Of a stretch of 64,000 nucleotides of DNA, positions 15,895 to 24,953 are shown in pieces. The stretch is from Shimia sp. SK013 (GTDB lineage: Bacteria > Pseudomonadota > Alphaproteobacteria > Rhodobacterales > Rhodobacteraceae), in contig NZ_LAJH01000009.1 of NCBI RefSeq assembly GCF_001292625.1, positions 744,001-808,000 of the forward strand, written 5' to 3'. Within the stretch, counting starts at the first letter, position 1, and each line of letters starts with the position of its first letter. Position numbers and translations under genes: made by a program. Below the pieces are notes generated by a model. It saw only the letters and a program-made list of their open reading frames with translations, was not told the DNA's origin and made no database searches.

Positions 15895-16859
15895 GCGCCT
15901 TTCCTCAGCACGCGCAACATCTCACCCATGATCGACACCGCAATCTCGGAGGGGCTTGCCGCGCCGATGTCCAGACCAATCGGTCCGTGAATGCGCCCAA
16001 TGTCGTTTGCCGAGAACCCTGCATCCTCCAGCCGCTCGACCCGCTTGCCATGGGTGCGCGTGCTGCCCAGCGCCCCGACATAAAACGCAGGTGACTTCAA
16101 CGCGATATGCAGCGCCGGGTCATCCAACTTGGGATCATGCGTCAACAGCACCAACGCCGTGCGCGCATCCAACCCGATTTGCTGCATCGCCTCGTCCGGC
16201 CACTCATCCAGTATGGTCTCACCCGGAAACCGTGCCTCTGAGCCAAAAGCGCTGCGCGGATCGACTATGAATGGATCAAACCCGGCAATCCGCGCCATCG
16301 GCACCAAGGCTTGCGCGATATGCACCGCGCCCACAACCACCAGCCGCAACGGCGGGTTGTGAATGGCCACAAAGCGCCCGTCGTCTTCCACGCCCGAGCG
16401 GTCCATGCGAAAGCGATCCTCAAAACCTTCAGTGGTCAATCGCCCGCCGCCGGTTTCGCCATCACAGACATAAGCCACCGCCGTGCGCGCGGCCCGTGCC
16501 GCCACCAAATCCGCCAAAACGTCTTCGCTCAAAACCGCACCCACAGGCTCGACCAACACTTTGATCGTGCCGCCACAGGCCAATCCAACCGCAAACGCAT
16601 CGCCATCGCTGACGCCAAACTCCAACAATTTGCCCTGACCGTCTTCTAGGCTTTCCATTGCCTCAAGCATCACTGCGCCTTCGACACAGCCACCAGACAC
16701 CGAGCCTTCGAGCTGCCCGTCACCCGACACAACCATCTGCGCGCCCACGCGACGCGGCGCGCTGCCCCATGTCTGCACCACAGTGGCCAATGCCGCACCT
16801 CGACCAGCGCGATGCCACTCCAGCGCCAATTCCGGCGCGCCTTGCAGGTTGTCAGCCAT
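15891..16859 (-). CDS. xdhC: XdhC/CoxI family molybdenum-cofactor maturation protein
   Basis: A 322-residue maturation factor that binds and sulfurates or inserts the molybdenum cofactor into hydroxylases. The N-terminal XdhC/CoxI domain is visible as TWGSAPRRVGAQMVV and the GSVSGGCVEG loop with its Cys near residue 55. The C-terminal Rossmann-like domain contains LVVVGAVHIAQALV near residue 180 and HDPKLDDPAL. The second ATG (16859) has GGAGA at the right spacing, unlike the one at 16865. It is flanked by the VWA gene and the molybdopterin-binding gene, as expected for a cox cluster. Confidence 0.92.
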   Translation of the reverse strand: MADNLQGAPELALEWHRAGRGAALATVVQTWGSAPRRVGAQMVVSGDGQLEGSVSGGCVEGAVMLEAMESLEDGQGKLLEFGVSDGDAFAVGLACGGTIKVLVEPVGAVLSEDVLADLVAARAARTAVAYVCDGETGGGRLTTEGFEDRFRMDRSGVEDDGRFVAIHNPPLRLVVVGAVHIAQALVPMARIAGFDPFIVDPRSAFGSEARFPGETILDEWPDEAMQQIGLDARTALVLLTHDPKLDDPALHIALKSPAFYVGALGSTRTHGKRVERLEDAGFSANDIGRIHGPIGLDIGAASPSEIAVSIMGEMLRVLRKGA

Positions 16860-16920
16860 GATCATTCTCCAATTCCCTCACCCCAAGATGGGCCGCGCCG
16901 GCGCAAAGCTCAAGTCGCCC

Positions 16921-18180
16921 TCAGCCGTCCATTCCCGCCATAAGCCGCGCTTTCTCGCCCAGATCATCAGGCCGTGAAATCGCCTCGGCCAACTCTTCCA
17001 GCGTGGCAATCGAGTGCCCAGCGCGGAAACTGTCCACATGCGGCAACATCGCCTTGATCCCCTGCGCCTTGGCAGCGAAGCCCTCCCAGCGCAACAAAGG
17101 ATTGAGCCAAATCAGCCGCTTGGCCGACAATTGCAGCCGCTGCATCTCTTTGGCCAGCGCCTCGGGATCGCCTCGATCCAGCCCGTCCGAGATCAACAGC
17201 ACCACAGCGCCTTGCCCCATGACACGCCGCGACCAGTCGCGGTTGAAATCATGCAGACATTCGCCAATCCGTGTGCCGCCTTCCCAGTCCTGCGCTTCTG
17301 CCCCAGCGGCGGCCAACGCAGTATCCACATCGCGCGTCGCCAGATGGCGCGAAATATTTGTGAGCCGCGTGCCAAAGGTAAACCCATGTACCTTTGCCCA
17401 ACCCGCGCCTTTGGTGTTGGCCACTGCATGGAGAAAATGCAAAACCATACGGCTGTATTGGCTCATAGAGCCGGAAATATCGCAAATCACCACGAGGTTG
17501 GGCCACCGTATCCTCGGACTTTTCATCGCGGGCATCTGCAATTCGCCGCCTTGGCGCATCGAATTGCGCATCGTGGCCCGCCAATCGGGTCGATGCCCCA
17601 ACATATCCGCTTTGGTGCGCCGCGATTTGATCGGCTGTACCGGCAGTTTCATCCGCGACAACATGCGTTTTGCTTGTGCGATCTCCTCGGTGCTCATCTG
17701 TTCAAAATCCAGCGAGCGCAGCTTTTCCTCGGTCGAGATCGTCAGCGACGCATCGATCTCGATCTCTGTGCCTTCTTCGCTTCCTGTCTCATCCTGCGGC
17801 ATGTCGCGGTTGGCACCGTCCAGCAGGGCCTCCGCCGCGCGCTTTTCGCCCGCTTGCCCTGCGCGGTCTTCCTGAACGCCACGCACCGCCGGCAACATCA
17901 TCGCCATCATGTGTTCAAGATAGCGCGGGTCGCGCCAATAGAGACGAAAGACCTGCGCAAACACCGTGCGATGCTCGGGCCGCGACACAAAACAGGCGTG
18001 CAGCGTCCAAAAGAAATCCCGTTTGGAGGTGAACCCCGCCGCCTCCACTGCGCGGATGGCATCGATCACCCGGCCAGGACCAATCGGCAGGCCCGCCTTG
18101 CGCAACGCCCGCGCAAACCAAGTGATGTTTTGCATCAGTTTTGGATCGTCCGGAATCTCTAGCGGCAGGTATTCAGGCAT
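16921..18180 (-). CDS. coxE: VWA domain protein, CoxE-like
   Basis: A 419-residue protein with a C-terminal von Willebrand A domain whose metal site DISGSMS (DxSxS) lies near residue 238, after the conserved RRTKADMLGHRPDWRATMRNS-type stretch. The middle section is acidic and Glu-rich. CoxE works with the MoxR ATPase CoxD to mature the molybdenum (in form I enzymes, Mo-Cu) active site. It follows coxD by 57 bp, which hold a hairpin element. There is no clear ribosome site before the ATG at 18180. Confidence 0.92.
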   Translation of the reverse strand: MPEYLPLEIPDDPKLMQNITWFARALRKAGLPIGPGRVIDAIRAVEAAGFTSKRDFFWTLHACFVSRPEHRTVFAQVFRLYWRDPRYLEHMMAMMLPAVRGVQEDRAGQAGEKRAAEALLDGANRDMPQDETGSEEGTEIEIDASLTISTEEKLRSLDFEQMSTEEIAQAKRMLSRMKLPVQPIKSRRTKADMLGHRPDWRATMRNSMRQGGELQMPAMKSPRIRWPNLVVICDISGSMSQYSRMVLHFLHAVANTKGAGWAKVHGFTFGTRLTNISRHLATRDVDTALAAAGAEAQDWEGGTRIGECLHDFNRDWSRRVMGQGAVVLLISDGLDRGDPEALAKEMQRLQLSAKRLIWLNPLLRWEGFAAKAQGIKAMLPHVDSFRAGHSIATLEELAEAISRPDDLGEKARLMAGMDG

Positions 18181-18186
18181 TATTGT

Positions 18187-18232
18187 CGCGGGGGCGCTGC
18201 CCCCACACCCCAGAGGTATTTCCGGAACAAAA
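18187..18232. repeat. GC-hairpin intergenic element between coxD and coxE
   Basis: A perfect GGGGGC/GCCCCC hairpin with a three-base loop (18190-18204) is followed by CACCCCAGAGGTATTTCCGG and an A-rich tail. From memory, similar hairpin-plus-GGTATTT blocks recur between genes in Rhodobacteraceae genomes, so this is probably a dispersed element. It fills nearly the whole gap between two genes that should be co-transcribed. Confidence 0.45.
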
Positions 18233-18237
18233 AAACA

Positions 18238-19146
18238 TTACACAGGTTCCAACGCCGCGCGCGCCTCATCCAGCAACCGTTTGGCCTCGCTGCCTTGCAG
18301 CTTGGCAATGTCATCCTGATATTTCAGCACCGCGCCTAACGTGTCGGCAATCACCTCAGGACTCAGTGTCAGCACATCCAGCGCCAGCAGGCATTTGGCC
18401 CAATCGATGGTTTCCGCCACACCGGGTTTCTTGAACAGGTCTTCGGTGCGGAGCGACTGCACAAAACTTACCACTTCGCGACTCAGCGCCTCTGCGGCCT
18501 CCGGCGCGCGGGACTTTAGAATTTTCAGCTCGCGGTCAAAGTCAGGGTAGTCGACCCAATGATACAAACACCGACGTTTGAGCGCGTCATGCACTTCGCG
18601 TGTGCGGTTGGATGTCACGATCACAATTGGCGGCTCGGGTGCCTTGATCGTGCCGATCTCGGGGATCGTCACCTGAAAATCACTCAGGGCTTCAAGCAAA
18701 AACGCTTCAAACGGCTCATCAGTGCGGTCCAACTCGTCAATCAACAGCACTGGCGCGCCACCCTCATGCGGCCGCATCGCCTTAAGCAGTGGCCGCTCTA
18801 CCAGATAATCCGGTCCAAACAGCTCTTCTTGCAGCATCGACCGATCCGCGCCACCGCTGGCCTCTGCCGTTCGGATGGCCACCATTTGCGCGGCAAAGTT
18901 CCATTCATAGACCGCGCTTGCCGCGTCCAGACCTTCGTAACACTGCAACCGGATCAGCTCGCGCCCAAGCGCGGCAGCAATCGCTTTTGCGATCTCGGTC
19001 TTGCCAACGCCCGCTTCGCCCTCAAGGAAAATCGGACGTCCCAGGCGCAGCGACAAGAACACCACAGTCGCCAGTGGTCGGCCACACACGTATCCTTCCG
19101 CGCCCAGCATCTCCTGGACGTGTTCAATGCTCTCTACCTGCGTCAT
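18238..19146 (-). CDS. coxD: MoxR-family AAA+ ATPase, CoxD-like
   Basis: A 302-residue AAA+ ATPase with Walker A GEAGVGKTEIA (residues ~41-51), Walker B VLLIDELDR near residue 130 and a sensor segment IVTSNRTRE. MoxR ATPases act as chaperones; CoxD is required for activation of the hydroxylase active site together with CoxE. The ATG at 19146 has GGGGAGG upstream; the long upstream extension of the frame is not coding. It is the first gene of the minus-strand cox cluster, so the cluster promoter should lie in 19147-19334. Confidence 0.93.
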   Translation of the reverse strand: MTQVESIEHVQEMLGAEGYVCGRPLATVVFLSLRLGRPIFLEGEAGVGKTEIAKAIAAALGRELIRLQCYEGLDAASAVYEWNFAAQMVAIRTAEASGGADRSMLQEELFGPDYLVERPLLKAMRPHEGGAPVLLIDELDRTDEPFEAFLLEALSDFQVTIPEIGTIKAPEPPIVIVTSNRTREVHDALKRRCLYHWVDYPDFDRELKILKSRAPEAAEALSREVVSFVQSLRTEDLFKKPGVAETIDWAKCLLALDVLTLSPEVIADTLGAVLKYQDDIAKLQGSEAKRLLDEARAALEPV

Positions 19147-19334
19147 AACTGCCTCCCCGTTGCGCTCAGGCTGCACATGCGCACCTTCAAAGGTCAATAC
19201 GCAGCCCCCGCGACAAAAGTTGTAGATTGTGCAGATTTCACCAAATTTTCGCCGCAAATGGGGTCTAGCCTGCAGGACATAATAAGTGACCACGCGCGGC
19301 CTTCCCCGCGACGTAAGGTGCAAGGATTGAGACA

Positions 19335-20279
19335 ATGCAGGATTCCCCGAATGGCTTTGACGTGCCAATGCTGGGTTTGAAAAAGGCCGATTGGTTGGCC
19401 AAACTCGAAGACATTGCCGAAGACCACGGCGATTTTCAGCCACTCGGCGCGCGCCACTGCGCCACCCTGATCGAGGACAAGCCGGTTCTGCTGGTGACGT
19501 TTGAAACCATTCAGGGCATTCAGAAACGCGGCGACACCGGCCAGCCGCTTGGCTGGGAATTGGTACGCGAATTGGGCTGGTCCCACCTGTGTCTGCTGTG
19601 TGACGGCAACACCTGGTTTCGCGATCCCGAAGTCATTGCCTATTTCAACCGGCTTTCCGATGACGGCTTCTTTGACGACTTTGACCAAGTGATCTTTTAC
19701 GGAGCTGGCACCTGCGGCTATGCCGCTGCGGCGTTTTCTCTGGCGGCCCCGGGCGCAACTGTCATCGCCGTGAAACCACAGGCGACTTTGGCACCCGACA
19801 TGGCAGGCTGGGACCACCGTTTTCCCGCCGCGCGCCGCCAATCATTTGCAGGGCGCTACGGCTTTGCGCCGGACATGTTGGGCGGGGCTGACAAAGCCTA
19901 TGTCATCTATGACCCGCTTGAACCGCTGGATGCGATGCACGCAGCACTTTTCCGCCGCCGCAATGTCGAATTGCTGCCAACCCCGCGCATGGGAAGCACG
20001 CCTGAGCCGCAACTGCTTGAGATGCAGATTTTGTTCCGCATCATTGCCAAAGCAGGGGCAGGCAAGATGAGCCGACAGGCGTTTTACAAACTCTACCGCG
20101 CACGGCGCACAAATCTGCGCTATCTCAACCGCCTTCTGGCCGACATCGAGACGCAAAAACGCCCGTTTATCAAGGCCTTGCTTTGCGCCAACGTGGCCCG
20201 ACGCCTGCATGAGCAACGCTTCATGCGCAAACTGGACCTTTTGGTGCAGGCCGCAGACGAAGGCCGTCTGGCCGGCTAA
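19335..20279 (+). CDS. Conserved protein of unknown function with nucleophile-elbow-like motif
   Basis: A 314-residue protein that I recognise only as a conserved Rhodobacterales type. A hydrophobic strand followed by YGAGTCGYAAAAFSLAAPGA (residues ~122-141) looks like an alpha/beta fold with a G-x-G-x-x-G turn, and VIAVKPQATL follows. The C-terminal third is basic and helical (QAFYKLYRARRTNLRYLNR). Such proteins are sometimes labelled phosphoadenosine phosphosulfate reductase, but none of the CysH cysteine motifs is present. ATG 19335 is preceded by AAGGATTGAG. It is divergent from the cox cluster and upstream of pyrC. Confidence 0.75.
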   Translation: MQDSPNGFDVPMLGLKKADWLAKLEDIAEDHGDFQPLGARHCATLIEDKPVLLVTFETIQGIQKRGDTGQPLGWELVRELGWSHLCLLCDGNTWFRDPEVIAYFNRLSDDGFFDDFDQVIFYGAGTCGYAAAAFSLAAPGATVIAVKPQATLAPDMAGWDHRFPAARRQSFAGRYGFAPDMLGGADKAYVIYDPLEPLDAMHAALFRRRNVELLPTPRMGSTPEPQLLEMQILFRIIAKAGAGKMSRQAFYKLYRARRTNLRYLNRLLADIETQKRPFIKALLCANVARRLHEQRFMRKLDLLVQAADEGRLAG

Positions 20280-20324
20280 TCTTGACAGATTGACGGGTTT
20301 GCCGGTCTCAGGGCTGGATTGCGC

Positions 20325-20346
20325 GGCCGCTTTTGTGTAAGCGGCC
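20325..20346 (+). promoter_or_regulatory. Hairpin abutting the pyrC start codon
   Basis: GGCCGCTT and AAGCGGCC form a perfect 8-bp stem around TTGTGT, ending three bases before the pyrC ATG. No separate ribosome site is visible, so folding would hide the initiation region. In E. coli a hairpin at this place controls pyrC translation in response to pyrimidine levels. Confidence 0.55.
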
Positions 20347-20349
20347 TGC

Positions 20350-21393
20350 ATGACCCAAAGCTTGACGATTGCCCGCCCCGACGATTGGCACCTGCATCTG
20401 CGCGATGGCGCAATGCTGGCCGCTGTTCTGCCCGAAACCGCGCGTGATTTCGGTCGCGCGATCATCATGCCCAATCTGGTGCCGCCAGTCGTCACCGGCA
20501 ATCAGGCCGCTGCTTATCGCGACCGCATCCTTGCCGCCCTGCCCGAAGGCGCAGATTTCGCGCCTTTGATGACGCTTTACCTGACAGAAGATACCGATCC
20601 CGAGGACGTCGCCGCCGCGCATGCCTCCGGTCTGATCACAGCCGTGAAGCTTTACCCCGCAGGCGCCACCACCAATTCGGCCTCCGGCGTGTCCAATTTT
20701 GAAAACGTCCGCGCGGTGCTGGAAAAAATGGCTGAAATCGGCCTGCCGCTCTGCACCCACGGCGAAGTCACCGACCACGACATCGACATTTTTGACCGCG
20801 AAGCCGTGTTCATCGACCGCGTGCTGGATCCGATCCGCCGCGCCACACCTGGCTTGCGGGTTGTGATGGAACACATCACCACCGCCAACGCCGCCGATTA
20901 TGTGCGTTCGCAAGATCAGAACCTTGGCGCGACGATCACCACGCACCACCTGATCATCAACCGCAACCACATCCTCGTGGGCGGGATCAAACCGCATTAT
21001 TACTGCCTGCCTGTCGCCAAACGCGAAGAGCACCGTGTCGCCCTGCGCGCCGCAGCCACTTCCGGCGACGCGCGCTTCTTCCTTGGCACAGACTCGGCCC
21101 CACACCTTGATGGCGACAAGCTTGCCGCCTGTGGCTGTGCCGGCTGTTTCACCGCCACCAACACCATGCCGCTGCTGGCACACGTGTTCGAAGAAGACGG
21201 CGCGCTCGACAAACTCGAGGCCTTCGCCTCGCTCAATGGCCCAGCGTTTTATCGCCTGCCGGTGAATGCTGCCAAACTGACGCTGCAAAAATCTGATGCG
21301 GCCACGCAGTTCCCCGAAAGAATCGACACCGAAAATGGTCCCGTGACCGTCTTTGATCCCGGCTACTCCATTCACTGGTCCGTCGCCGGCTAA
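20350..21393 (+). CDS. pyrC: Dihydroorotase, class II (pyrimidine biosynthesis)
   Basis: A 347-residue amidohydrolase that cyclises carbamoyl aspartate to dihydroorotate. The metal-binding HLHLRDG motif lies at residues 14-20. Further ligands are seen in AVKLYPAG (the carbamylated Lys), LCTHGEV and MEHITT, and [10 protein letters not shown] carries the catalytic Asp. The length matches the E. coli PyrC type. pyrE follows 33 bp later, giving a two-gene pyrimidine operon. A TTGACA at 20282-20287 may be the -35 of its promoter, which would make a short leader containing the hairpin at the start codon. Confidence 0.96.
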   Translation: MTQSLTIARPDDWHLHLRDGAMLAAVLPETARDFGRAIIMPNLVPPVVTGNQAAAYRDRILAALPEGADFAPLMTLYLTEDTDPEDVAAAHASGLITAVKLYPAGATTNSASGVSNFENVRAVLEKMAEIGLPLCTHGEVTDHDIDIFDREAVFIDRVLDPIRRATPGLRVVMEHITTANAADYVRSQDQNLGATITTHHLIINRNHILVGGIKPHYYCLPVAKREEHRVALRAAATSGDARFFLGTDSAPHLDGDKLAACGCAGCFTATNTMPLLAHVFEEDGALDKLEAFASLNGPAFYRLPVNAAKLTLQKSDAATQFPERIDTENGPVTVFDPGYSIHWSVAG

Positions 21394-21426
21394 CGCTGCC
21401 CCCTATTCTGCCTGCAGGAGCCCAAC

Positions 21427-22107
21427 ATGATCCCGACCGCTTTCCCGCCCAAAGAAGAAATCGCCCGCTTGACCGCCCGCATGTTGTTGGAAATCGGTGC
21501 TGTGAACTTCAACACCGACGAGCCTTACACGCTGGCTTCCGGCCTGCCATCGCCAAGCTACATCGATTGCCGCAAGCTGATCTCCTTCCCGCGCATCCGC
21601 GCGACGTTGATGGATTTTATGACGGTGACCGTGATGCGGGACGCGGGCTTTGAAGCCTTTGACAATATCGCCGGTGGTGAAACGGCTGGCATTCCTTTTG
21701 CGGCACTGGTCGCCGAACGCATGGCTCTGCCCATGACGTATGTGCGCAAGAAACCCAAAGGCTATGGCAAAAACGCCCGCATCGAAGGCGCCATGAGCGA
21801 AGGTGAACGCGTTTTGCTGGTCGAAGATCTGACCACCGACGGCGGCTCCAAACTCTCGTTTGTGGATGCCATCCGCGAAACCGGCGCAACTTGTGGCGAC
21901 ACAGCAGTGATTTTCTACTACGACATCTTCCCCGAGACCGAGAAAACCCTCGGAGACCACGGTGTCGCACTGCACTATCTCTGCACATGGTGGGATGTTC
22001 TGGCCGAGGCCAAGACGCAGGGTGTGTTCTCTGCCGAGACCCTCGCCGAGGTCGAAACGTTCCTGAAAAACCCGCGCGCGTGGCAGGACGCCCGCAAAGG
22101 CGCCTGA
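21427..22107 (+). CDS. pyrE: Orotate phosphoribosyltransferase
   Basis: A 226-residue transferase that converts orotate and PRPP to orotidine monophosphate. The PRPP-binding loop [13 protein letters not shown] lies near residue 131-143, and the flexible-loop lysines occur in [22 protein letters not shown] is spaced 6 bp before the ATG. It is co-transcribed with pyrC and closed by a terminator whose 5' arm overlaps the stop codon. Confidence 0.96.
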   Translation: MIPTAFPPKEEIARLTARMLLEIGAVNFNTDEPYTLASGLPSPSYIDCRKLISFPRIRATLMDFMTVTVMRDAGFEAFDNIAGGETAGIPFAALVAERMALPMTYVRKKPKGYGKNARIEGAMSEGERVLLVEDLTTDGGSKLSFVDAIRETGATCGDTAVIFYYDIFPETEKTLGDHGVALHYLCTWWDVLAEAKTQGVFSAETLAEVETFLKNPRAWQDARKGA

Positions 22108-22149
22108 GGCCATTTGCCAAAAACTTGATCATCTGAGGCGCCTTTTTTT
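22096..22149 (+). terminator. Terminator of the pyrC-pyrE operon
   Basis: AAAGGCGCCT (overlapping the pyrE stop) pairs perfectly with AGGCGCCTTT at 22136-22145, followed by TTTT. The loop is long, about 30 bases. Confidence 0.75.
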
Positions 22150-22212
22150 GGGCCTCAAACACAAAATGTTGACGTTTCCCAGCCCGCTCTGACAAAATAA
22201 GGGCGGGCAAAC

Positions 22213-22221
22213 TTATCCACA
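22213..22221 (+). promoter_or_regulatory. Consensus DnaA box upstream of dnaB
   Basis: TTATCCACA matches the DnaA box consensus exactly and lies 126 bp before the dnaB start, in the 239-bp gap after pyrE. A single box can place dnaB under DnaA control; I see no cluster of boxes or AT-rich unwinding element that would suggest an origin. Confidence 0.55.
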
Positions 22222-22346
22222 GGCGTTCCACACAAACATACAATTTGCCCTCGCCGCAGCCAGTGGCGTAGAACGCTCTGCATCACTTTGCAGGCCAAAA
22301 ACCGATTCATAACACGGGTGCCCGAACACCCGGCTCAGGGACAGAC

Positions 22347-23840
22347 ATGAACGAAATCGCCCCCATGAACGCCGCCCCAGCCCCCGAGGCTTCCGAGGCG
22401 GACCCGATGCCCCATTCCATCGAAGCTGAGCAACAGCTTCTGGGCGCGATCCTCACCAACAATGACATTTTTGACCGTGTCGCTTCTGTGATCACGGCCG
22501 ATCATTTCTACGACCCAGTGCATGCCCGCATCTACGAGGTCGCTGCCGCCCGCATCGCCAAAAACAACCTCGCCTCACCAGTAACGCTCAAGGCCTTCCT
22601 TGAGGATGACGAAGGTCTCAAAGAACTTGGCGGTCCCGCTTATCTTGCCCGCCTTGCCGGTGCCGCGATCTCGGCTTTTGCCGCGCGCGACTATGCACAG
22701 ATGATCTATGACATGGCGATCCGCCGCGAATTGATCGGTCTTGGCGACAACATCTCGACCAAGGCGCGCAAGGCCGACGTGAAACTGGAACCCAAAGAAC
22801 AGATCGTTGAGGCCGAACAAGCGCTTTACAAGCTGTCCGAGCAAGGCCAAACCGAACGAGGATTTGTCAGTTTTCTCAAGGCGGTAACCGATGCTGTTAA
22901 TACGGCCAATGCCGCCTATCAGCGCGACGGTGGCCTCGCGGGGATCTCCACCGGCCTGATTGATCTGGATAAAAAACTCGGCGGCCTGCATCCGTCGGAT
23001 TTGCTCATTCTGGCTGGCCGTCCGTCGATGGGGAAAACTTCGCTGGCCACCAACATCGCGTTTAACGTGGCCAAAGCCTACAAGAAGGGCATCAAGCCCG
23101 ACGGCACCGAGGGCACCGTCGAAGGCGGCGTTGTCGGGTTTTATTCTCTGGAAATGAGCGCAGAACAGCTCGCCGCGCGGATCTTGTCCGAAGCTGCGGA
23201 AATCCCGTCTGAACAGATCCGCAAAGGCGACATGACCGAGACCGAGTTCCGCCGCTTCGTCGAAGCTGCTAAATCGCTCGAAGCCTGCCCGCTTTATATC
23301 GACGACACCCCCGCGCTGCCGATTGCACAGCTCGCCGCCCGCGCCCGTCGTCTGAAACGCACCCACGGTCTTGATCTGCTGATCATCGACTATCTGCAGC
23401 TCTGCCGCGGTACGGCGGAAAACCGGGTACAAGAGATCGGCGAAATCTCGATGGGCATGAAAGCCATCGCCAAGGAACTCAACATCCCCGTGATCGGCCT
23501 CTCCCAGCTGAGCCGGACAGTCGAAAGCCGAGACGACAAACGCCCGCAGCTCTCGGATTTGCGGGAATCAGGCTCGATTGAGCAAGATGCCGACGTGGTG
23601 ATGTTCGTGTTCCGCGAAGAATACTACGTGGAGCGTGAAAAACCCTCGGACGAAAAACTCGACGAAATGGCCGGTTGGCAAGAACGCATGGAGCGTCTGC
23701 ATGGTCGCGCCGAAGTCATCCTTGGCAAACAGCGTCACGGCCCCATCGGCACTGTCGATCTCAGCTTTGAGGGTCGCTTCACCCGATTTGGCAACCTTGT
23801 GCAGCCTTGGCAACAAGACGGCAACGACGGCGATTTCTAG
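22347..23840 (+). CDS. dnaB: Replicative DNA helicase
   Basis: A 497-residue hexameric helicase that opens the replication fork and recruits primase. The N-terminal collar domain begins with PHSIEAEQQLLGAIL, and the RecA-like domain has Walker A GRPSMGKTSLA (residues ~225-235), Walker B LLIIDYLQL and the arginine-finger region near SDLRESGSIEQDADVV. The first 25 residues are Pro/Ala-rich and variable. The ribosome site AGGGA precedes ATG 22347. A small hairpin (CGGGTG/CACCCG, 22315-22332) and a DnaA box lie upstream. It is followed by alr, an order common in Rhodobacterales. Confidence 0.97.
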   Translation: MNEIAPMNAAPAPEASEADPMPHSIEAEQQLLGAILTNNDIFDRVASVITADHFYDPVHARIYEVAAARIAKNNLASPVTLKAFLEDDEGLKELGGPAYLARLAGAAISAFAARDYAQMIYDMAIRRELIGLGDNISTKARKADVKLEPKEQIVEAEQALYKLSEQGQTERGFVSFLKAVTDAVNTANAAYQRDGGLAGISTGLIDLDKKLGGLHPSDLLILAGRPSMGKTSLATNIAFNVAKAYKKGIKPDGTEGTVEGGVVGFYSLEMSAEQLAARILSEAAEIPSEQIRKGDMTETEFRRFVEAAKSLEACPLYIDDTPALPIAQLAARARRLKRTHGLDLLIIDYLQLCRGTAENRVQEIGEISMGMKAIAKELNIPVIGLSQLSRTVESRDDKRPQLSDLRESGSIEQDADVVMFVFREEYYVEREKPSDEKLDEMAGWQERMERLHGRAEVILGKQRHGPIGTVDLSFEGRFTRFGNLVQPWQQDGNDGDF

Positions 23841-23915
23841 GGGCGCGACCCTGCGCACGTCCCGAACAAACCGATTTCCCTTGACCCTTTTGCTTTGAGC
23901 GACAAAAAACCTGCC

Positions 23916-24953
23916 ATGGCTACTGCAACTTTAACGATTGACCTCGATGCGCTGATCACGAACTGGCGCGCCCTTGATGCTCGGACAGAAGTCCCCACCG
24001 CCGCCGTTGTCAAAGCGGACGGCTACGGCGTTGGTGCTGACCGCGCTGCCCGTGCCTTGATGCGCGCGGGCGTCGACACGTTCTTTGTCGCCGTCGCCGA
24101 GGAAGGCGCCGCACTGCGCGAGGCCGTCGGCCCGTCGCCGATCATCAACGTCTTTGGGGGCCACATGTCGGGCGACACCGACATGATGTCTGACATGATG
24201 CTCACGCCGATGCTGAACTCGATTAATCAGATTGTGCGCCATTTTGAAGCCCTGCCCGAACATCCCTTTGGCATTCAGCTTGATACCGGCATGAACCGAC
24301 TTGGCCTGGAAGAGGCCGAATGGGCGGCTGTGGCCGAAACCGTTCTGTCAAGATCGCCCAAACTGGTCATGTCACATCTCGCCTGTGCTGATGAGCCCGA
24401 GCACCCGATGAACCCGCAACAGCTGGCGACGTTCAAACGGCTGACTGATGGCATCAACGTGCCCCGCAGCCTCGCCGCCACTGGCGGCATCCTGATGGGC
24501 AGCGACTATCACTTTGATCTCACCCGCCCTGGCGTGGGGCTTTACGGCGGCATGCCGTTTGTCGAAGCCACCCCCGTCACCTCCCTGTCGATTCCCGTGA
24601 TTCAGATCCGCGATGTCGCCAAAGGTGAAACCGTCGGATATTCCAACACCTGGATTGCCGAACGCGACAGCCGCGTCGCCACGATCTCGGCGGGCTATGC
24701 TGACGGGTTGATCCGCGCCATGGGCGCAAACGTCGACGTTTTTGCCAACGAGATCCGCTGCCCTGTGATTGGCCGCGTGTCGATGGACCTGATCACAGTA
24801 GACGTCACCGACGCCCCCGAAGAGCCCAAAACGCTCGAATTGCTGGGCCTGCATCAATCGGTGGACACCGTGGCCGAGGCCGCAGGCACCATCGGCTACG
24901 AAATCCTGACCTCGCTTGGCGCGCGTTATTACCGCCGCTACAAAAGCGCATGA
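23916..24953 (+). CDS. alr: Alanine racemase, biosynthetic
   Basis: A 345-residue PLP enzyme that makes D-alanine for peptidoglycan. Lys33 in AVVKADGYG is the PLP lysine, and the second catalytic base, Tyr, is in ISAGYADG near residue 255. [10 protein letters not shown] and MSHLACAD are further family motifs. I chose ATG 23916; an in-frame TTG at 23895 would add seven residues, and neither has a strong ribosome site. The stop overlaps the mlaE start as ATGA, so cell-wall and lipid-transport genes are translationally coupled here. Confidence 0.95.
   Translation: MATATLTIDLDALITNWRALDARTEVPTAAVVKADGYGVGADRAARALMRAGVDTFFVAVAEEGAALREAVGPSPIINVFGGHMSGDTDMMSDMMLTPMLNSINQIVRHFEALPEHPFGIQLDTGMNRLGLEEAEWAAVAETVLSRSPKLVMSHLACADEPEHPMNPQQLATFKRLTDGINVPRSLAATGGILMGSDYHFDLTRPGVGLYGGMPFVEATPVTSLSIPVIQIRDVAKGETVGYSNTWIAERDSRVATISAGYADGLIRAMGANVDVFANEIRCPVIGRVSMDLITVDVTDAPEEPKTLELLGLHQSVDTVAEAAGTIGYEILTSLGARYYRRYKSA

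Noticed and set aside
22108-22346. Possible replication origin because of the DnaA box
   Set aside because: Only one box is seen, with no AT-rich unwinding region, no dnaA gene and no array of iterons.
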